Below are positions 33,844 to 43,686 of a stretch of DNA of 64,000 bases, piece by piece. This DNA comes from an uncultured Spirochaetota bacterium (GTDB lineage: Bacteria > Spirochaetota > Brachyspiria > Brachyspirales > Brachyspiraceae), in NCBI GenBank assembly GCA_944390575.1, contig CALXQJ010000001.1, positions 62,001 to 126,000 on the forward strand, given 5' to 3'. Positions within the stretch are counted from its first letter, which is position 1. Every line of letters begins with the position of its first letter. The notes beneath the pieces were generated by a model. That model was not told the DNA's origin, did no database searches, and saw nothing but the letters and a program-made list of their open reading frames with translations. A program made the translations under genes and the position numbers.

Positions 33844-35604
33844 TTGAATAAGCATTTAAAAAATGAAATAACAGATAATATTATGAAGTATATATTTTTT
33901 ATATGCTCTATATTTTCTGTAATAACAGTATTTTCAATTATTATCTTTATTTTTGCATATAGTATACCTTTATTCAAAGATATTGGAATAATCAAATTTA
34001 TTTTTGGAGATGTTTGGAATCCTTCTTCTAAGGAATTTGGTATACTTCCTATGATAGTAGGTTCTTTATATGTTACTATACTATCAACATTAATAGGTGG
34101 TACTTTGGGTATATTTACAGCTATATATATATCTATGTTTGCACCTAAAAAATTGAAAATTATATTATCTCAGATTATAGATCTATTAGCAGGGATTCCT
34201 TCTATTGTATATGGCTTCTTTGGAATGTCTGTTTTAGTTCCTTTTTTTAAGAATATATATCCTACTAATATAGGAGAAGGGGTTCTCACTAGTTCTATTA
34301 TACTTTCTGTTATGATTCTTCCTACAATAACTTCTATTAGTAGGTATAATTTAGAGGCTGTTTTTAAGTATTATTATGATGGGGCTGTGGCTTTAGGTAG
34401 TACACATTCACAAGCTATTTTTGGTGTTGTTTTAAAAGCTGCACGTTCTGGAATTTTTTCTGCTATAGTTCTTGGTATGGGTAGAGCTATAGGAGAGACT
34501 ATGGCTGTTATGATGGTTGCAGGAAATACGCCTTTTATACCTAAAGATTTATTTTCTTATTTTAGAACATTAACTATTAATATAGCATTAGAAATGGGGT
34601 ATGCTACAGGTATTCATAGATCTGCTTTAATAGCTACTGCTTTTATACTTTTGATTTTTATTTTAATTCTTAATGTTGTTTTATATATATTAAAAAATAA
34701 TAAATTAGACTTTTCTTTTTTATCTTCTAAGGTGATTAATAAAGATATTTCTAATTTCTCTTTTAAAAATATAAAAATGAAAAGTTCAACTATAAAAGCT
34801 GAAATATTGAAGTATTTTTCTGTTTTTTCAACAGTAATTTCTACATTGTTTTTATTATTTATAGTTTTATTTATTTTAATTAAAGGATTACCTCATATAT
34901 CGTTAAATCTTTTGTTTGGAGAGAGTAATAACACTCAAATGACTTTACTTCCAGCATTGGTTTCTACATCTATGATGCTATTTCTATCCTTAATAATAGC
35001 AATACCTATAGGTGTTTTTGCTGCTATTTATTTGACAGAATACTCAAAAACTAATAGAAAACTATTAAGTATAATAAGAGTATTTACTGATAGTTTATCT
35101 GGTATTCCATCTATTGTTTTTGGTTTGTTTGGTTTTTTAGTATTTTCAAATCTATTAGGTTTTGGTAAAAGTTTATTAGCGGGGTCTTTAACTTTAGTTT
35201 TAATAATACTTCCTGCGATTATAAGACAAACAGAAGAAACTCTACTTTCTATACCAACATCTTTAAGAGAGGGTAGTTTGGCTCTTGGGGCTTCTAAAGT
35301 TAGAACTATTTTTCATATAGTGCTTCCTTGTGGTTTTTCTGGAATTATTACTTCTGTTATTTTAAGTATTGGTAGAATAGTTGGAGAAAGTGCTGCTTTA
35401 ATATATACTGCGGGGGCTGTTAGATATTTACCTACGGGATATTTATCACCTGGTAGTTCTTTTTCTGTTATGATGTGGATATTTTCTAGTGAAGGGTTAT
35501 ATGTAGATGAAACTTTTGCTACTGCTAGTATATTGCTTATTATTGTTATAGCATTGAATTTTGCTTTATTTTTGCTTAATAATAAACTTAAAAAGGATTA
35601 TTAA
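33844..35604 (+). CDS. PstC-PstA fusion: both phosphate ABC permease subunits in one polypeptide
   Basis: This 586-residue inner-membrane protein contains PstC (about 1-285) followed by PstA (about 320-586). The PstC half shows [20 protein letters not shown] and the EAA loop region [20 protein letters not shown] plus [16 protein letters not shown]. The PstA half repeats the pattern: [39 protein letters not shown] and [18 protein letters not shown] charged linker ([20 protein letters not shown]) joins them. The start is TTG 33844, seven bases after AGGA. No internal start or stop separates the halves. Family members are usually two proteins of about 300 residues. Confidence 0.95.
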   Translation: MNKHLKNEITDNIMKYIFFICSIFSVITVFSIIIFIFAYSIPLFKDIGIIKFIFGDVWNPSSKEFGILPMIVGSLYVTILSTLIGGTLGIFTAIYISMFAPKKLKIILSQIIDLLAGIPSIVYGFFGMSVLVPFFKNIYPTNIGEGVLTSSIILSVMILPTITSISRYNLEAVFKYYYDGAVALGSTHSQAIFGVVLKAARSGIFSAIVLGMGRAIGETMAVMMVAGNTPFIPKDLFSYFRTLTINIALEMGYATGIHRSALIATAFILLIFILILNVVLYILKNNKLDFSFLSSKVINKDISNFSFKNIKMKSSTIKAEILKYFSVFSTVISTLFLLFIVLFILIKGLPHISLNLLFGESNNTQMTLLPALVSTSMMLFLSLIIAIPIGVFAAIYLTEYSKTNRKLLSIIRVFTDSLSGIPSIVFGLFGFLVFSNLLGFGKSLLAGSLTLVLIILPAIIRQTEETLLSIPTSLREGSLALGASKVRTIFHIVLPCGFSGIITSVILSIGRIVGESAALIYTAGAVRYLPTGYLSPGSSFSVMMWIFSSEGLYVDETFATASILLIIVIALNFALFLLNNKLKKDY

Positions 35605-35611
35605 ACTAATT

Positions 35612-36406
35612 ATGGCTACTGAAACTAAAAAAATACATTTTGATTTTAATTTAGATATTTCTATTAGTGTAAAAGATTTAAATCTTTATTATGATTCTTT
35701 TCACGCATTAAAAAATCTTAATATAGATATTGAAAGAGGAAAAATAACATCTTTTATAGGGCCTTCTGGTTGTGGTAAATCTACATTTCTTAAAACTTTT
35801 AATAGAATGAATGATCTTATACCTGGTTGTAAGATAGATGGTAGTATTAAAATTGGTGGCTGTGATATTTATGATAATAATGTTAATGTATCTTTTTTAA
35901 GAAAAAATGTTGGAATGGTTTTTCAGAAGTCTAATTTATTTGCTATGAGTGTTTATGACAATATAGCTTATGGTCCTCGTACTTTTGGTATTAAGAAAAA
36001 GAGTGATCTTGATGATATTGTAGAATATAGTTTAACACAAGCTGCTTTATGGGATGAAGTTAAAGACAGATTAAATAAAAATGCACTTGGTTTTTCAGGG
36101 GGGCAACAACAGAGACTTTGTATAGCAAGAGCATTATCTGTAAATCCTAAAATATTACTTATGGATGAACCTACTAGTGCTTTAGATCCTATTAGTACTG
36201 GTAAGATAGAAGAACTTTTAGATGAGATTAAAAAAGACTATACTATAGTAATTGTTACTCATAATATGCAACAGGCTATGAGAATATCTAATAAAACAGC
36301 GTTCTTTTTATTTGGTGAGATTATTGAATATGAAGATACTGATAAAATATTTTATAAGCCTAAGGATAGTAGAACTGAAAAATATATTACAGGTAGATTT
36401 GGTTAA
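35612..36406 (+). CDS. pstB: Phosphate ABC transporter ATP-binding protein PstB
   Basis: This 264-residue ATPase drives the Pst importer. Walker A is [14 protein letters not shown], the PstB-typical [15 protein letters not shown] follows, the Q-loop is [20 protein letters not shown], the signature is [15 protein letters not shown], Walker B is [15 protein letters not shown] and the switch His is in IVTHNMQQA. The end [10 protein letters not shown] is family-typical. ATG 35612 lies seven bases after the pstCA stop; a longer frame overlaps pstCA and lacks homology. Confidence 0.97.
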   Translation: MATETKKIHFDFNLDISISVKDLNLYYDSFHALKNLNIDIERGKITSFIGPSGCGKSTFLKTFNRMNDLIPGCKIDGSIKIGGCDIYDNNVNVSFLRKNVGMVFQKSNLFAMSVYDNIAYGPRTFGIKKKSDLDDIVEYSLTQAALWDEVKDRLNKNALGFSGGQQQRLCIARALSVNPKILLMDEPTSALDPISTGKIEELLDEIKKDYTIVIVTHNMQQAMRISNKTAFFLFGEIIEYEDTDKIFYKPKDSRTEKYITGRFG

Positions 36407-36430
36407 TTTATTTTTTATAGGGGTATTTTT

Positions 36431-37072
36431 ATGAAGAGATTTGAAGAAGAATTAAATAAATTAAGAAAGTATATAATAGATGCTGGAGATATGATTATAG
36501 AAGCTTTTAGAAGTTCTGTTGATGCACTTGCCAATGAGAATTTAGAGCTTGCAAGAAAAGTAATTGATAATGATAGAAATATAAATAAAATATCGAGCAA
36601 AATAGAAAATAAATCTTTAAAAATGCTTCTTTTAGATCATCCTGTGGCTACTGATTTACGTGAAGTTTCATCTACTCTAAAAATTGCTACAGATTTAGAA
36701 CGTATTGGTGATCAGGCTAAGGATATTGCTGATTTACTTAAGTTTTTAATAGATGGAAATAGTTATAAAGATAAAATAGGAACTATTTTAGAGATGTCTA
36801 AAATAATAGAAGATATGCTAAAAGACACTATACTTGCATATAGACAAAAAGATAGTGTTCTTGCTAGCGAGGTAATTGAAACTGATGATAAGGTTGATAA
36901 ACTATTTCACAAAGTAAGAGATACTATGGTTGAGCTTATTAAAAGTGGTGCTGATAATTCTGATCAAGCTATATATTTAATGATGATTGCTAAGTATGTA
37001 GAGAAAGTTGGGGATCATTGTGAAAATATTGCTAAGTGGGTATATTTTTATAGTACTGGAGATAGAATATAA
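36431..37072 (+). CDS. phoU: Phosphate transport regulator PhoU
   Basis: This 213-residue helical protein links Pst to PhoR and limits phosphate uptake. It has the two PhoU repeats, each with an E/D-x-x-x-D metal motif: LKIATDLERIGDQAKDIADL in the first and IAKYVEKVGDHCENIAKWVY in the second. The length is normal. A GGGG site precedes ATG. It is the last gene of the pst operon and supports the view that the PhoBR-like pair at 22300-24758 belongs to the same circuit. Confidence 0.96.
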   Translation: MKRFEEELNKLRKYIIDAGDMIIEAFRSSVDALANENLELARKVIDNDRNINKISSKIENKSLKMLLLDHPVATDLREVSSTLKIATDLERIGDQAKDIADLLKFLIDGNSYKDKIGTILEMSKIIEDMLKDTILAYRQKDSVLASEVIETDDKVDKLFHKVRDTMVELIKSGADNSDQAIYLMMIAKYVEKVGDHCENIAKWVYFYSTGDRI

Positions 37073-37084
37073 TTATTATTTTTT

Positions 37085-38467
37085 ATGCTTAATATAGATT
37101 ATATTAATTTTCTAAATAATAACAGTATTTTAATAGTTGGATTTACTCCTAGAAGTGGTGTTAACATTGCTAATACTATACATAGAATAAACTCAGAGTA
37201 TAATACTAGTATTCAGTATTCTATTACAGACAGTAAGAAAAAAGAAGATTTAGAATATAGTATTTCTCTATTAAAAGATAAAAATATAAAATGTTTTTTT
37301 GAAAATCAAGATCCTTCTATCTTAGAAAATATCACATTAATAATAATATCTCCTGGTGTACCACAATCTATTAATCTTATAAAAGAAGCTAAAAAAAGAA
37401 ATATTATGATTATAGGAGAAATAGAATTTGCATATAACTTACTTCCTAATAATTATTATATAGCTATTACAGGTACTGATGGTAAAACTACAACATCTAG
37501 ATTAATTTATCATATTATTTCATCATATAGAGATTCTAAACTTTTAGGTAATGTTGGAAACACTTTTTCTAAAGAAATTTTTAACATAAGAGAAAATGAG
37601 GATATTATTTTAGAGCTTTCGAGTTTTCAGCTTGAAACTATTAAAAATTTTAAACCTAATATTAGTGTAATTTTAAATATTGCAGAAGATCATTTAGATA
37701 GATATAAAGATATTGATGATTATTTTAATGCTAAGAAAAATATATTTAAAAATCAAACTTTAAATAGTGATTACTTAATTCTTAATTATGATAATTATTA
37801 TACAAATAAGCTGTACTATGAAATAAAAGATAAAGTTAATATATTAACATTCTCATACTCAAATGATAATGCTAATATTTATTATAGTGATGATGATTTA
37901 TTTTTTAATGGAAAAAGAATTTTATCTATTAAAAATAGAAAATTATTAGGAAAACATAATATAGAAAATATATTAGCATCTGTATTAGTATGTTTAAAAT
38001 CAAATATTCCACTAAATTATATAGAAAAAGCTATAAATACATTTAATGGGGTAGAGCATAGACTTGAGTTTGTTGCAAATATTAGTGGAGTTAAATATAT
38101 TAATGATTCTAAGGCTACTTCTCTTAACTCTGTAATTAGTGCTGTTAATGCTTTTGATAATAATATTATTTTAATAATGGGTGGAAGAAATAAAGGACTA
38201 GACTTTTCTCCTTTAAGTGAAATTATTAAATATAAAGTAAAAAAATTAATACTAATTGGTGAAGCATCAGAAGAACTTAATAATATGATAAATTTTTATG
38301 ATAAAATTATCATCAAAGATTTTAAAGATGCTTTTAATTATGCAAGTAGTATAGCATTAAAAGATGATATAGTATTACTTTCTCCAGGTTGTAGTAGTTT
38401 TGATTCTTTTAAAAGTTTTGAAGAACGTGGTAATTATTTTAAAAGCTTAGTAAATAATATCCTATAA
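37085..38467 (+). CDS. murD: UDP-N-acetylmuramoylalanine--D-glutamate ligase
   Basis: This 460-residue cytoplasmic ligase adds D-Glu to UDP-MurNAc-Ala in peptidoglycan synthesis. The ATP loop GTDGKTTTSRLIYHI, the LELSSFQLETI block, NIAEDHLDRYKDIDDYFNAK (with the carbamylated Lys region) and GVEHRLEFVANISGVKYIND are all present, as is DSKATSLNSVISA in domain III. It follows phoU by 12 bases with a poor ribosome site. Its last six bases overlap the convergent gene at 38462. Confidence 0.96.
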   Translation: MLNIDYINFLNNNSILIVGFTPRSGVNIANTIHRINSEYNTSIQYSITDSKKKEDLEYSISLLKDKNIKCFFENQDPSILENITLIIISPGVPQSINLIKEAKKRNIMIIGEIEFAYNLLPNNYYIAITGTDGKTTTSRLIYHIISSYRDSKLLGNVGNTFSKEIFNIRENEDIILELSSFQLETIKNFKPNISVILNIAEDHLDRYKDIDDYFNAKKNIFKNQTLNSDYLILNYDNYYTNKLYYEIKDKVNILTFSYSNDNANIYYSDDDLFFNGKRILSIKNRKLLGKHNIENILASVLVCLKSNIPLNYIEKAINTFNGVEHRLEFVANISGVKYINDSKATSLNSVISAVNAFDNNIILIMGGRNKGLDFSPLSEIIKYKVKKLILIGEASEELNNMINFYDKIIIKDFKDAFNYASSIALKDDIVLLSPGCSSFDSFKSFEERGNYFKSLVNNIL

Positions 38468-39856
38468 ACTTGTTTCTAATTCTCTTTTGTATAAATTTCT
38501 AACTTCTTCCCAAACTTGATGATATGATTTTTTACTGATATCTTTTACATACGACAAATATTTTATAATAGGCATTCTATTTTCAATTACTATAGATTTA
38601 GAATAGTGATATACCTCTTCTAACTTTTCTGTCATTTTATCTCTATATAATAATTTATTTCTATTCATCTTATCTATTTCTTGTATTAATTTTTCTAAGT
38701 ATCTATGTCTTTGAATATCTATTTGAGTTATTGTATTATTAAATATAAGTTTTATTTCAGATACTTCTTTTTTTAGCTTTGCAATATTTTTATAGTTATT
38801 TTTACTTTCTTCTACTATAATTTTGTCTAATTCATTGATTGAATATTCTATTGAGTTTATCACGTTTGTATAGATGTATTGATAGTTTTGAGTATTTACT
38901 GTATCTTTACTTATAAGTATTAATTTATTTAGAGAATTTGTAGCAATATTCATATAAGCATCCTTTTTAATATATAAATCTATATTTCTAGGTATATTGA
39001 CTATATTTGTACTTATTATATTATATGCTGTATAATATTGTTCTAATCTAACTAATTGTTCTATATATTTTTTAAAACTTATTTCTAAATTTTTATACTT
39101 ATTCTGATATAAATCATCTATTATATATTTATTTGCCTTTTCAAAATATTCTTTTTCTTTATTATTAATTTGTACTAATGTATTTGAATATATTGGAATC
39201 ATTTCATCATATATAAAATTATAATTTCTATACATTAAATCTATATTTGTCATAACTCTAAAACTTTTTGTTATAGAATTCATTATATCTGAATATAGTA
39301 TTTGTTTTATATTATACTCCCTAGTCAAATACTCAAGAGTATTATTTGTATATATAAGTAAAAAAGCATTTTTATACTCAGCATTTTCTATTAAGTTTTC
39401 TACATTTTTTCTAAAATCTCGTATGATTTTTGGATATTTTATATGAGTAAAAAATTGAGTATATATAAAAACTATAATAAGTACACTTAATATAAATATA
39501 ACAGATACTTTATTACTTTCTCTATTAATAAGTAATGGTATGCATTTTAGAACTAAATATAAAAAAATTATTATTGGTATTAGTATTAAAAATAGTATAT
39601 ATGGTTTTGTTAATATTAGATTTATTTTTTGATTTTCTATATTATTTGGAAATTCTAAATTAAGAAACTCTATCTTTTTTAATAAATCTATAGATATATA
39701 AATACTTTTATCTATTAGAGTATTAATAGATGATGTTAAAATATTTGGCGTTTCAAGATGAGTGTTATAATATACATATACTCTTCCTATCATAAAGATA
39801 ATTGCAAACATAGATATTATAATAAATATTTCTAATATATTTTTTTTATTTTCCAT
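38462..39856 (-). CDS. Membrane protein with long helical domain, unknown function
   Basis: This 464-residue protein has three membrane helices in the N-terminal third (about 9-29, 87-107 and 118-138), followed by about 320 residues of Ile/Asn/Lys/Glu-rich, mostly helical sequence with no recognised domain. An AGGA site precedes the ATG, and the gene directly abuts the 142-residue gene upstream. It is last in the rlmE-rseC-unknown-unknown operon. Its end overlaps murD by six bases. Paralogue or spirochaete-specific status cannot be judged here. Confidence 0.7.
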   Translation of the reverse strand: MENKKNILEIFIIISMFAIIFMIGRVYVYYNTHLETPNILTSSINTLIDKSIYISIDLLKKIEFLNLEFPNNIENQKINLILTKPYILFLILIPIIIFLYLVLKCIPLLINRESNKVSVIFILSVLIIVFIYTQFFTHIKYPKIIRDFRKNVENLIENAEYKNAFLLIYTNNTLEYLTREYNIKQILYSDIMNSITKSFRVMTNIDLMYRNYNFIYDEMIPIYSNTLVQINNKEKEYFEKANKYIIDDLYQNKYKNLEISFKKYIEQLVRLEQYYTAYNIISTNIVNIPRNIDLYIKKDAYMNIATNSLNKLILISKDTVNTQNYQYIYTNVINSIEYSINELDKIIVEESKNNYKNIAKLKKEVSEIKLIFNNTITQIDIQRHRYLEKLIQEIDKMNRNKLLYRDKMTEKLEEVYHYSKSIVIENRMPIIKYLSYVKDISKKSYHQVWEEVRNLYKRELETSL

Positions 39857-40285
39857 TTAATTCCTATTATTAATAATCAAACTTCCATCAATCAATGAAA
39901 GAACAATATTAAATGAATTTGTACTATCACAATTAACACTAACTTTAAACACCTTATCTTTATCTACAGAAGTTTTTGCTATTTCTATTTTTCCATCTTC
40001 TTTGGAAAAATTATAATTACTTATTATATAGAAGTTTTCATTTTTCCATAAATAATTAGCATATTTAACAGCATAGTATATAGCATTAGTATTCTTTTTA
40101 AAATTAATAATATACTTACTATCATCTATTTTTTTTATCTTACCATTATCTTCTAAACCTGTAATTTTATATACTGAAGATACACTATCATTATTAATAG
40201 TATATATATCTAAATATTTATCTTTTTTAAATATCAAAAAAATAATTATAGTAGAAATTAATACTATTAGTATAATTTTTTTCAT
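39857..40285 (-). CDS. Small protein with N-terminal membrane anchor, unknown function
   Basis: This 142-residue protein has an uncleaved signal-anchor (MKKIILIVLISTIIIFLIFKK) and a periplasmic part of about 120 residues with alternating strands (YTINNDSVSSVYKITGL, VFKVSVNCDSTNSFNIVLSL). It starts four bases after rseC stops and ends one base before the next gene, so it is translated in line with both. No family is recognised. Confidence 0.65.
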   Translation of the reverse strand: MKKIILIVLISTIIIFLIFKKDKYLDIYTINNDSVSSVYKITGLEDNGKIKKIDDSKYIINFKKNTNAIYYAVKYANYLWKNENFYIISNYNFSKEDGKIEIAKTSVDKDKVFKVSVNCDSTNSFNIVLSLIDGSLIINNRN

Positions 40286-40289
40286 AAAC

Positions 40290-40706
40290 TTATTTATCTA
40301 AACCAATTTTATTTTGAGATATAATCTTAGCTATTATTTTATTATTTTTCTTTAATTTCATCATTCCTATTATAACATATATAAAAAATAGAATAAAAGA
40401 GAATATAGGACCTAAATTATGATTAATATTAATAAACTTAGTTATGAATTCGCCTAAAAAATAACCAGCTATAAGACATATCATTGGTAATATATATATA
40501 TAAATATTACTTCCTTTTTTTAATTCTTCAACTTCAATAATAACATTATCTCCCTTTCTAGCATTTATATTATTAAATGCTCTTAATACAATAGGTTTTC
40601 CAGAAGAGCATAATGTACAACCATCACAACTAGAACTTCTTTGAAGCTCTACTTTTGCTATATCATTTGTATATGTTTCTAAAACTAATGCAAACTCTTT
40701 TCTCAT
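40290..40706 (-). CDS. RseC/MucC family (SoxR-reducing-system) membrane protein
   Basis: This 138-residue protein has an N-terminal cysteine cluster (SSSCDGCTLCSSGKP, Cys-x-x-Cys-x-x-Cys) followed by a beta-rich region and two membrane helices (about 71-89 and 101-120). That is the RseC layout. RseC proteins help reduce the SoxR Fe-S centre in E. coli and often go with the Rnf complex. Neither soxR nor rnf is present in this window. It lies 14 bases after rlmE. Confidence 0.85.
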   Translation of the reverse strand: MRKEFALVLETYTNDIAKVELQRSSSCDGCTLCSSGKPIVLRAFNNINARKGDNVIIEVEELKKGSNIYIYILPMICLIAGYFLGEFITKFININHNLGPIFSFILFFIYVIIGMMKLKKNNKIIAKIISQNKIGLDK

Positions 40707-40720
40707 ATGTACTAATATCC

Positions 40721-41299
40721 TTATTTATTATTAAACTCTTTTGCAAATATAAAAACCTCTCTACTTTCATCTCTTGAACTTTTAGGTTTGAATATATTTA
40801 CAGACTTAAAATAATCATTTAATTCTTTTCTAAAATCTTGCAAATCTTTACCATCAAAAACTTTAAAGAAAAAATTACCATTATCTTTTAATACATCTTT
40901 TGTAAGATTGAATATTGATTTTACTAATGACATAGATCTAAAATGATTTGTTTCTTTATCTGAAGTAGTATTAGGCATAGCATCACTTACAACAACATCA
41001 AATTTTATATTATTAAAAGTTTCAGCATTCATTTCTTTTATATCTCCAAGTATAAACTTAAATCTTTGATGATGTAAATTGTTTGGTAAAATATCTACAC
41101 CTACAACACTTCCACTCTTAATAATTTTATTAAGCATATATTGACTAAAAGATCCTGGAGAACATCCTATATCAAGTATATTATCAGAAGGTTTTATAAA
41201 TTTAAATTTATTTTGTGCTTCTTCTAATTTAAATACACTTCTTGCTTTATAATTTTCTTTTTTAGCTTTTTTATAGTAGAAATCTTTTACTTCTTTCAT
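40721..41299 (-). CDS. rlmE: 23S rRNA (uridine-2'-O-)methyltransferase, RlmE/FtsJ family
   Basis: This 192-residue SAM enzyme methylates U2552 of 23S rRNA. The SAM motif I is NILDIGCSPGSFSQYML, with the N-terminal KARSVFKLEEAQNKF (first catalytic Lys), the Asp in VVSDAMPNTT, and KVFDGKDLQDF with the second Lys. The length is close to that of E. coli RlmE. It is the first gene of a four-gene - strand operon that ends next to murD. Confidence 0.93.
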   Translation of the reverse strand: MKEVKDFYYKKAKKENYKARSVFKLEEAQNKFKFIKPSDNILDIGCSPGSFSQYMLNKIIKSGSVVGVDILPNNLHHQRFKFILGDIKEMNAETFNNIKFDVVVSDAMPNTTSDKETNHFRSMSLVKSIFNLTKDVLKDNGNFFFKVFDGKDLQDFRKELNDYFKSVNIFKPKSSRDESREVFIFAKEFNNK

Positions 41300-41381
41300 T
41301 ATATTTATAACTCTAATATAGTATATATTATAACATAATAATAGAACATAAAAAAATAGTCAATTATAATTTGTATAATAC

Positions 41382-41409
41382 TTGACTTTTAAGTACAGTT
41401 TAATATAAT
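41382..41409 (+). promoter_or_regulatory. Promoter of the 496-residue secreted protein gene
   Basis: TTGACT (41382-41387), 16-base spacer, TATAAT (41404-41409); the GGAGG site follows at 41440. Confidence 0.78.
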
Positions 41410-41453
41410 GTAAGAAAGTTTATTGTAAAATAATGTATCGGAGGACCTTTATA

Positions 41454-42944
41454 ATGAAAAAAAGTATATTACTATTTTTAATTTCTATATTTACAATTTA
41501 TAATTCTTTATTCTCGTATGAAAATAAATATATACCATCAAATGTAAATACAGTAACTTCATTAAACCTCTCTACATTATCGGATAAAGCTGATATTAAT
41601 TTACAAGAAACTTTAAATAATTTATTTTTTAATAATTATGCAGATTCTTATTTAGAATATAGAAATGATCCTGATGTAGTTACTGCTATGACAGAGCGAT
41701 TTGAAGAATTATTTGATACTACAAAAGATGCAAAAATTATAACTTATAATAATTATAATATATTTAGCATTATTCTTAATATTAAAAATTCTTTAGAGAT
41801 GAATAAAATTTTAATAAAAATAGCTACTCAAGAAGATAAGTTAATATCTGTATCTAAAGATTTAAAGTATATATATATAATGTTAGATGAAAAAACATTA
41901 CTAGCTTGGAATGATGAAGTATTTACTGTTTCTGTTAGCTATGATAGTTCTAATAATGTACTTTTTGCTTCTGACTCTATTTTCTCTAAAGATAATAGAC
42001 TAGAAGATAAAAATTTTATAGACTTACTTTCATCTAATAATGATGCTTACAACTGGATAGATTTATCTGCTTTTTCTACTAATTCCTATTTTAGAGATAT
42101 ATTAGCTTCTGATGAGTTTTATCCATACAATCAGTTATTTGTAGACAAAGAAGCTATATATGATGGTATAGTTACTGCTAAATATAACTTCACAAATGGA
42201 AATGCTAATATTAAACTTGATTTTTATAATACTAATTTTAATTTAATGAGTATTAAAAAAGAATTATCAAATAAAGTATATGAATATGTTAATGGTCAAA
42301 ATAATTATGGTTTTTTATCATTCTCATTTAATATAGATGAATTAACAAAAGAACTAAAATCTAAGCTTGGTGAAGAAGATAATTCATTAAATGATCTATT
42401 AACTGAGTTTCCAGAATTAAAAGATATAGGTATAAAGAATATTTATAGTTTCCTAGAACTATTGGATGGAGATATATTCTTTTCATTTTGGGATATTGGT
42501 GAAGATAATGATCCTGCTATGTTTATCTCTGCATCTGTTAGAAATGCTAATACTATAAATATGATATTATCTGTTTTCTCTGAATATACTATAGATGATG
42601 ATATTTATTTAGTTGGTGGAAATTATCTTTATATAAAAGATTCTATTCTTTATATTGTATCTTATGAAAATATTGCAAGAGAGATAAAAGAAGGTAAATT
42701 ACCAGAAAATAAATTGGATGCTAATACTTTAAATAACACAAAAGATAATTTATTTTCATTCTATATGGATTTAAATCCTCTACTTTCTTTATATGGATAT
42801 GATGAGTATACTGAAGTTTTTAAAGATCTTGGTATATATGCAAAAATTATAGATTCTAATCATACACAAATTAATATAGATATTAATACAAGAAATAAAG
42901 AAGAAAATGCCCTTAAAATCATAAAACTATTTATGGAATATTAA
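41454..42944 (+). CDS. Large secreted protein of unknown function
   Basis: This 496-residue protein has a signal peptide (MKKSILLFLISIFTIYNSLFS). The body repeats a pattern of paired beta-alpha units, such as YIPSNVNTVTSLNLSTLSDK near the start and SFYMDLNPLLSLYGYDEY near the end. The opening is similar in style to DUF4836 proteins, whose mature chain starts with a pro-x-x-Ala/Asn-Val-x-x-V-x-x-I/L pattern. That link is tentative. The ATG at 41454 is nine bases after a perfect GGAGG. It is followed 19 bases later by tlyA. Confidence 0.7.
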   Translation: MKKSILLFLISIFTIYNSLFSYENKYIPSNVNTVTSLNLSTLSDKADINLQETLNNLFFNNYADSYLEYRNDPDVVTAMTERFEELFDTTKDAKIITYNNYNIFSIILNIKNSLEMNKILIKIATQEDKLISVSKDLKYIYIMLDEKTLLAWNDEVFTVSVSYDSSNNVLFASDSIFSKDNRLEDKNFIDLLSSNNDAYNWIDLSAFSTNSYFRDILASDEFYPYNQLFVDKEAIYDGIVTAKYNFTNGNANIKLDFYNTNFNLMSIKKELSNKVYEYVNGQNNYGFLSFSFNIDELTKELKSKLGEEDNSLNDLLTEFPELKDIGIKNIYSFLELLDGDIFFSFWDIGEDNDPAMFISASVRNANTINMILSVFSEYTIDDDIYLVGGNYLYIKDSILYIVSYENIAREIKEGKLPENKLDANTLNNTKDNLFSFYMDLNPLLSLYGYDEYTEVFKDLGIYAKIIDSNHTQINIDINTRNKEENALKIIKLFMEY

Positions 42945-42963
42945 TATTACAAATAAATCTAAT

Positions 42964-43686
42964 ATGAGATTAGATGAGTATTTATATAAAAATAATTTTG
43001 TAGAAAGTAGAGCTAAGGCACAAAATATCATACTTGCTGGATGTGTTTTTGTTAATGGAGTTAAAACTATTTCAAAAGCACAAAAAATTAAAGATAACGA
43101 TATTATTAGTATCATTAATAATAACAAATATGTATCTCGTGCTGGTGAAAAATTAGAGAAAGCTATAAATTACTTTAATATATCTGTAGAAAATAAAATC
43201 TGTTTAGATATAGGTGCATCTACTGGAGGATTTACAGACTGTTTATTGCAATATAATGCAAAAAAAGTTTATGCTATAGATGTAGGACATAATCAACTTG
43301 TATATAAACTCAGAAACAATGATAGAGTAGTTTCTATTGAGGACTTTAACGCTAAAAATATAAAAAAAAATATGTTTGATATTTTGCCTACAGTTGTAGT
43401 ATCTGACGTTTCTTTTATATCTATTTCTAAAATAGCTCCTATTATATACGGTGAATTAGAAAATATGGAGTTTTGGATTTCTTTAATAAAACCACAATTT
43501 GAAGCAGAAAGAGGGGAAGTTTCTAAAGGTGGTATCATTAGAGATGATAAATTAAGAGAAGAAATAGTAAATAGAGCTATCAAAAGAGTAGTGAGTAGTG
43601 GATTTATAGAAGTTGATAGAATTATTTCTCCTATAAAGGGGACTAAAGGTAATATTGAATATTTATCTTATTTTATAAGAAATTAA
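42964..43686 (+). CDS. tlyA: TlyA family haemolysin / rRNA 2'-O-methyltransferase
   Basis: This 240-residue protein has an N-terminal S4 RNA-binding domain (MRLDEYLYKNNFVESRAKAQ, AGCVFVNGVKTIS) and a C-terminal FtsJ-like SAM domain (CLDIGASTGGFTDCLLQ, VVVSDVSFISISK, LIKPQFEAERGEVSKGG). TlyA modifies 16S and 23S rRNA in other bacteria. In Brachyspira hyodysenteriae it is a classic haemolysin locus that contributes to virulence, which supports the genus call. Its last four bases overlap the convergent dinG-type gene. It may share a transcript with the secreted protein upstream. Confidence 0.95.
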   Translation: MRLDEYLYKNNFVESRAKAQNIILAGCVFVNGVKTISKAQKIKDNDIISIINNNKYVSRAGEKLEKAINYFNISVENKICLDIGASTGGFTDCLLQYNAKKVYAIDVGHNQLVYKLRNNDRVVSIEDFNAKNIKKNMFDILPTVVVSDVSFISISKIAPIIYGELENMEFWISLIKPQFEAERGEVSKGGIIRDDKLREEIVNRAIKRVVSSGFIEVDRIISPIKGTKGNIEYLSYFIRN

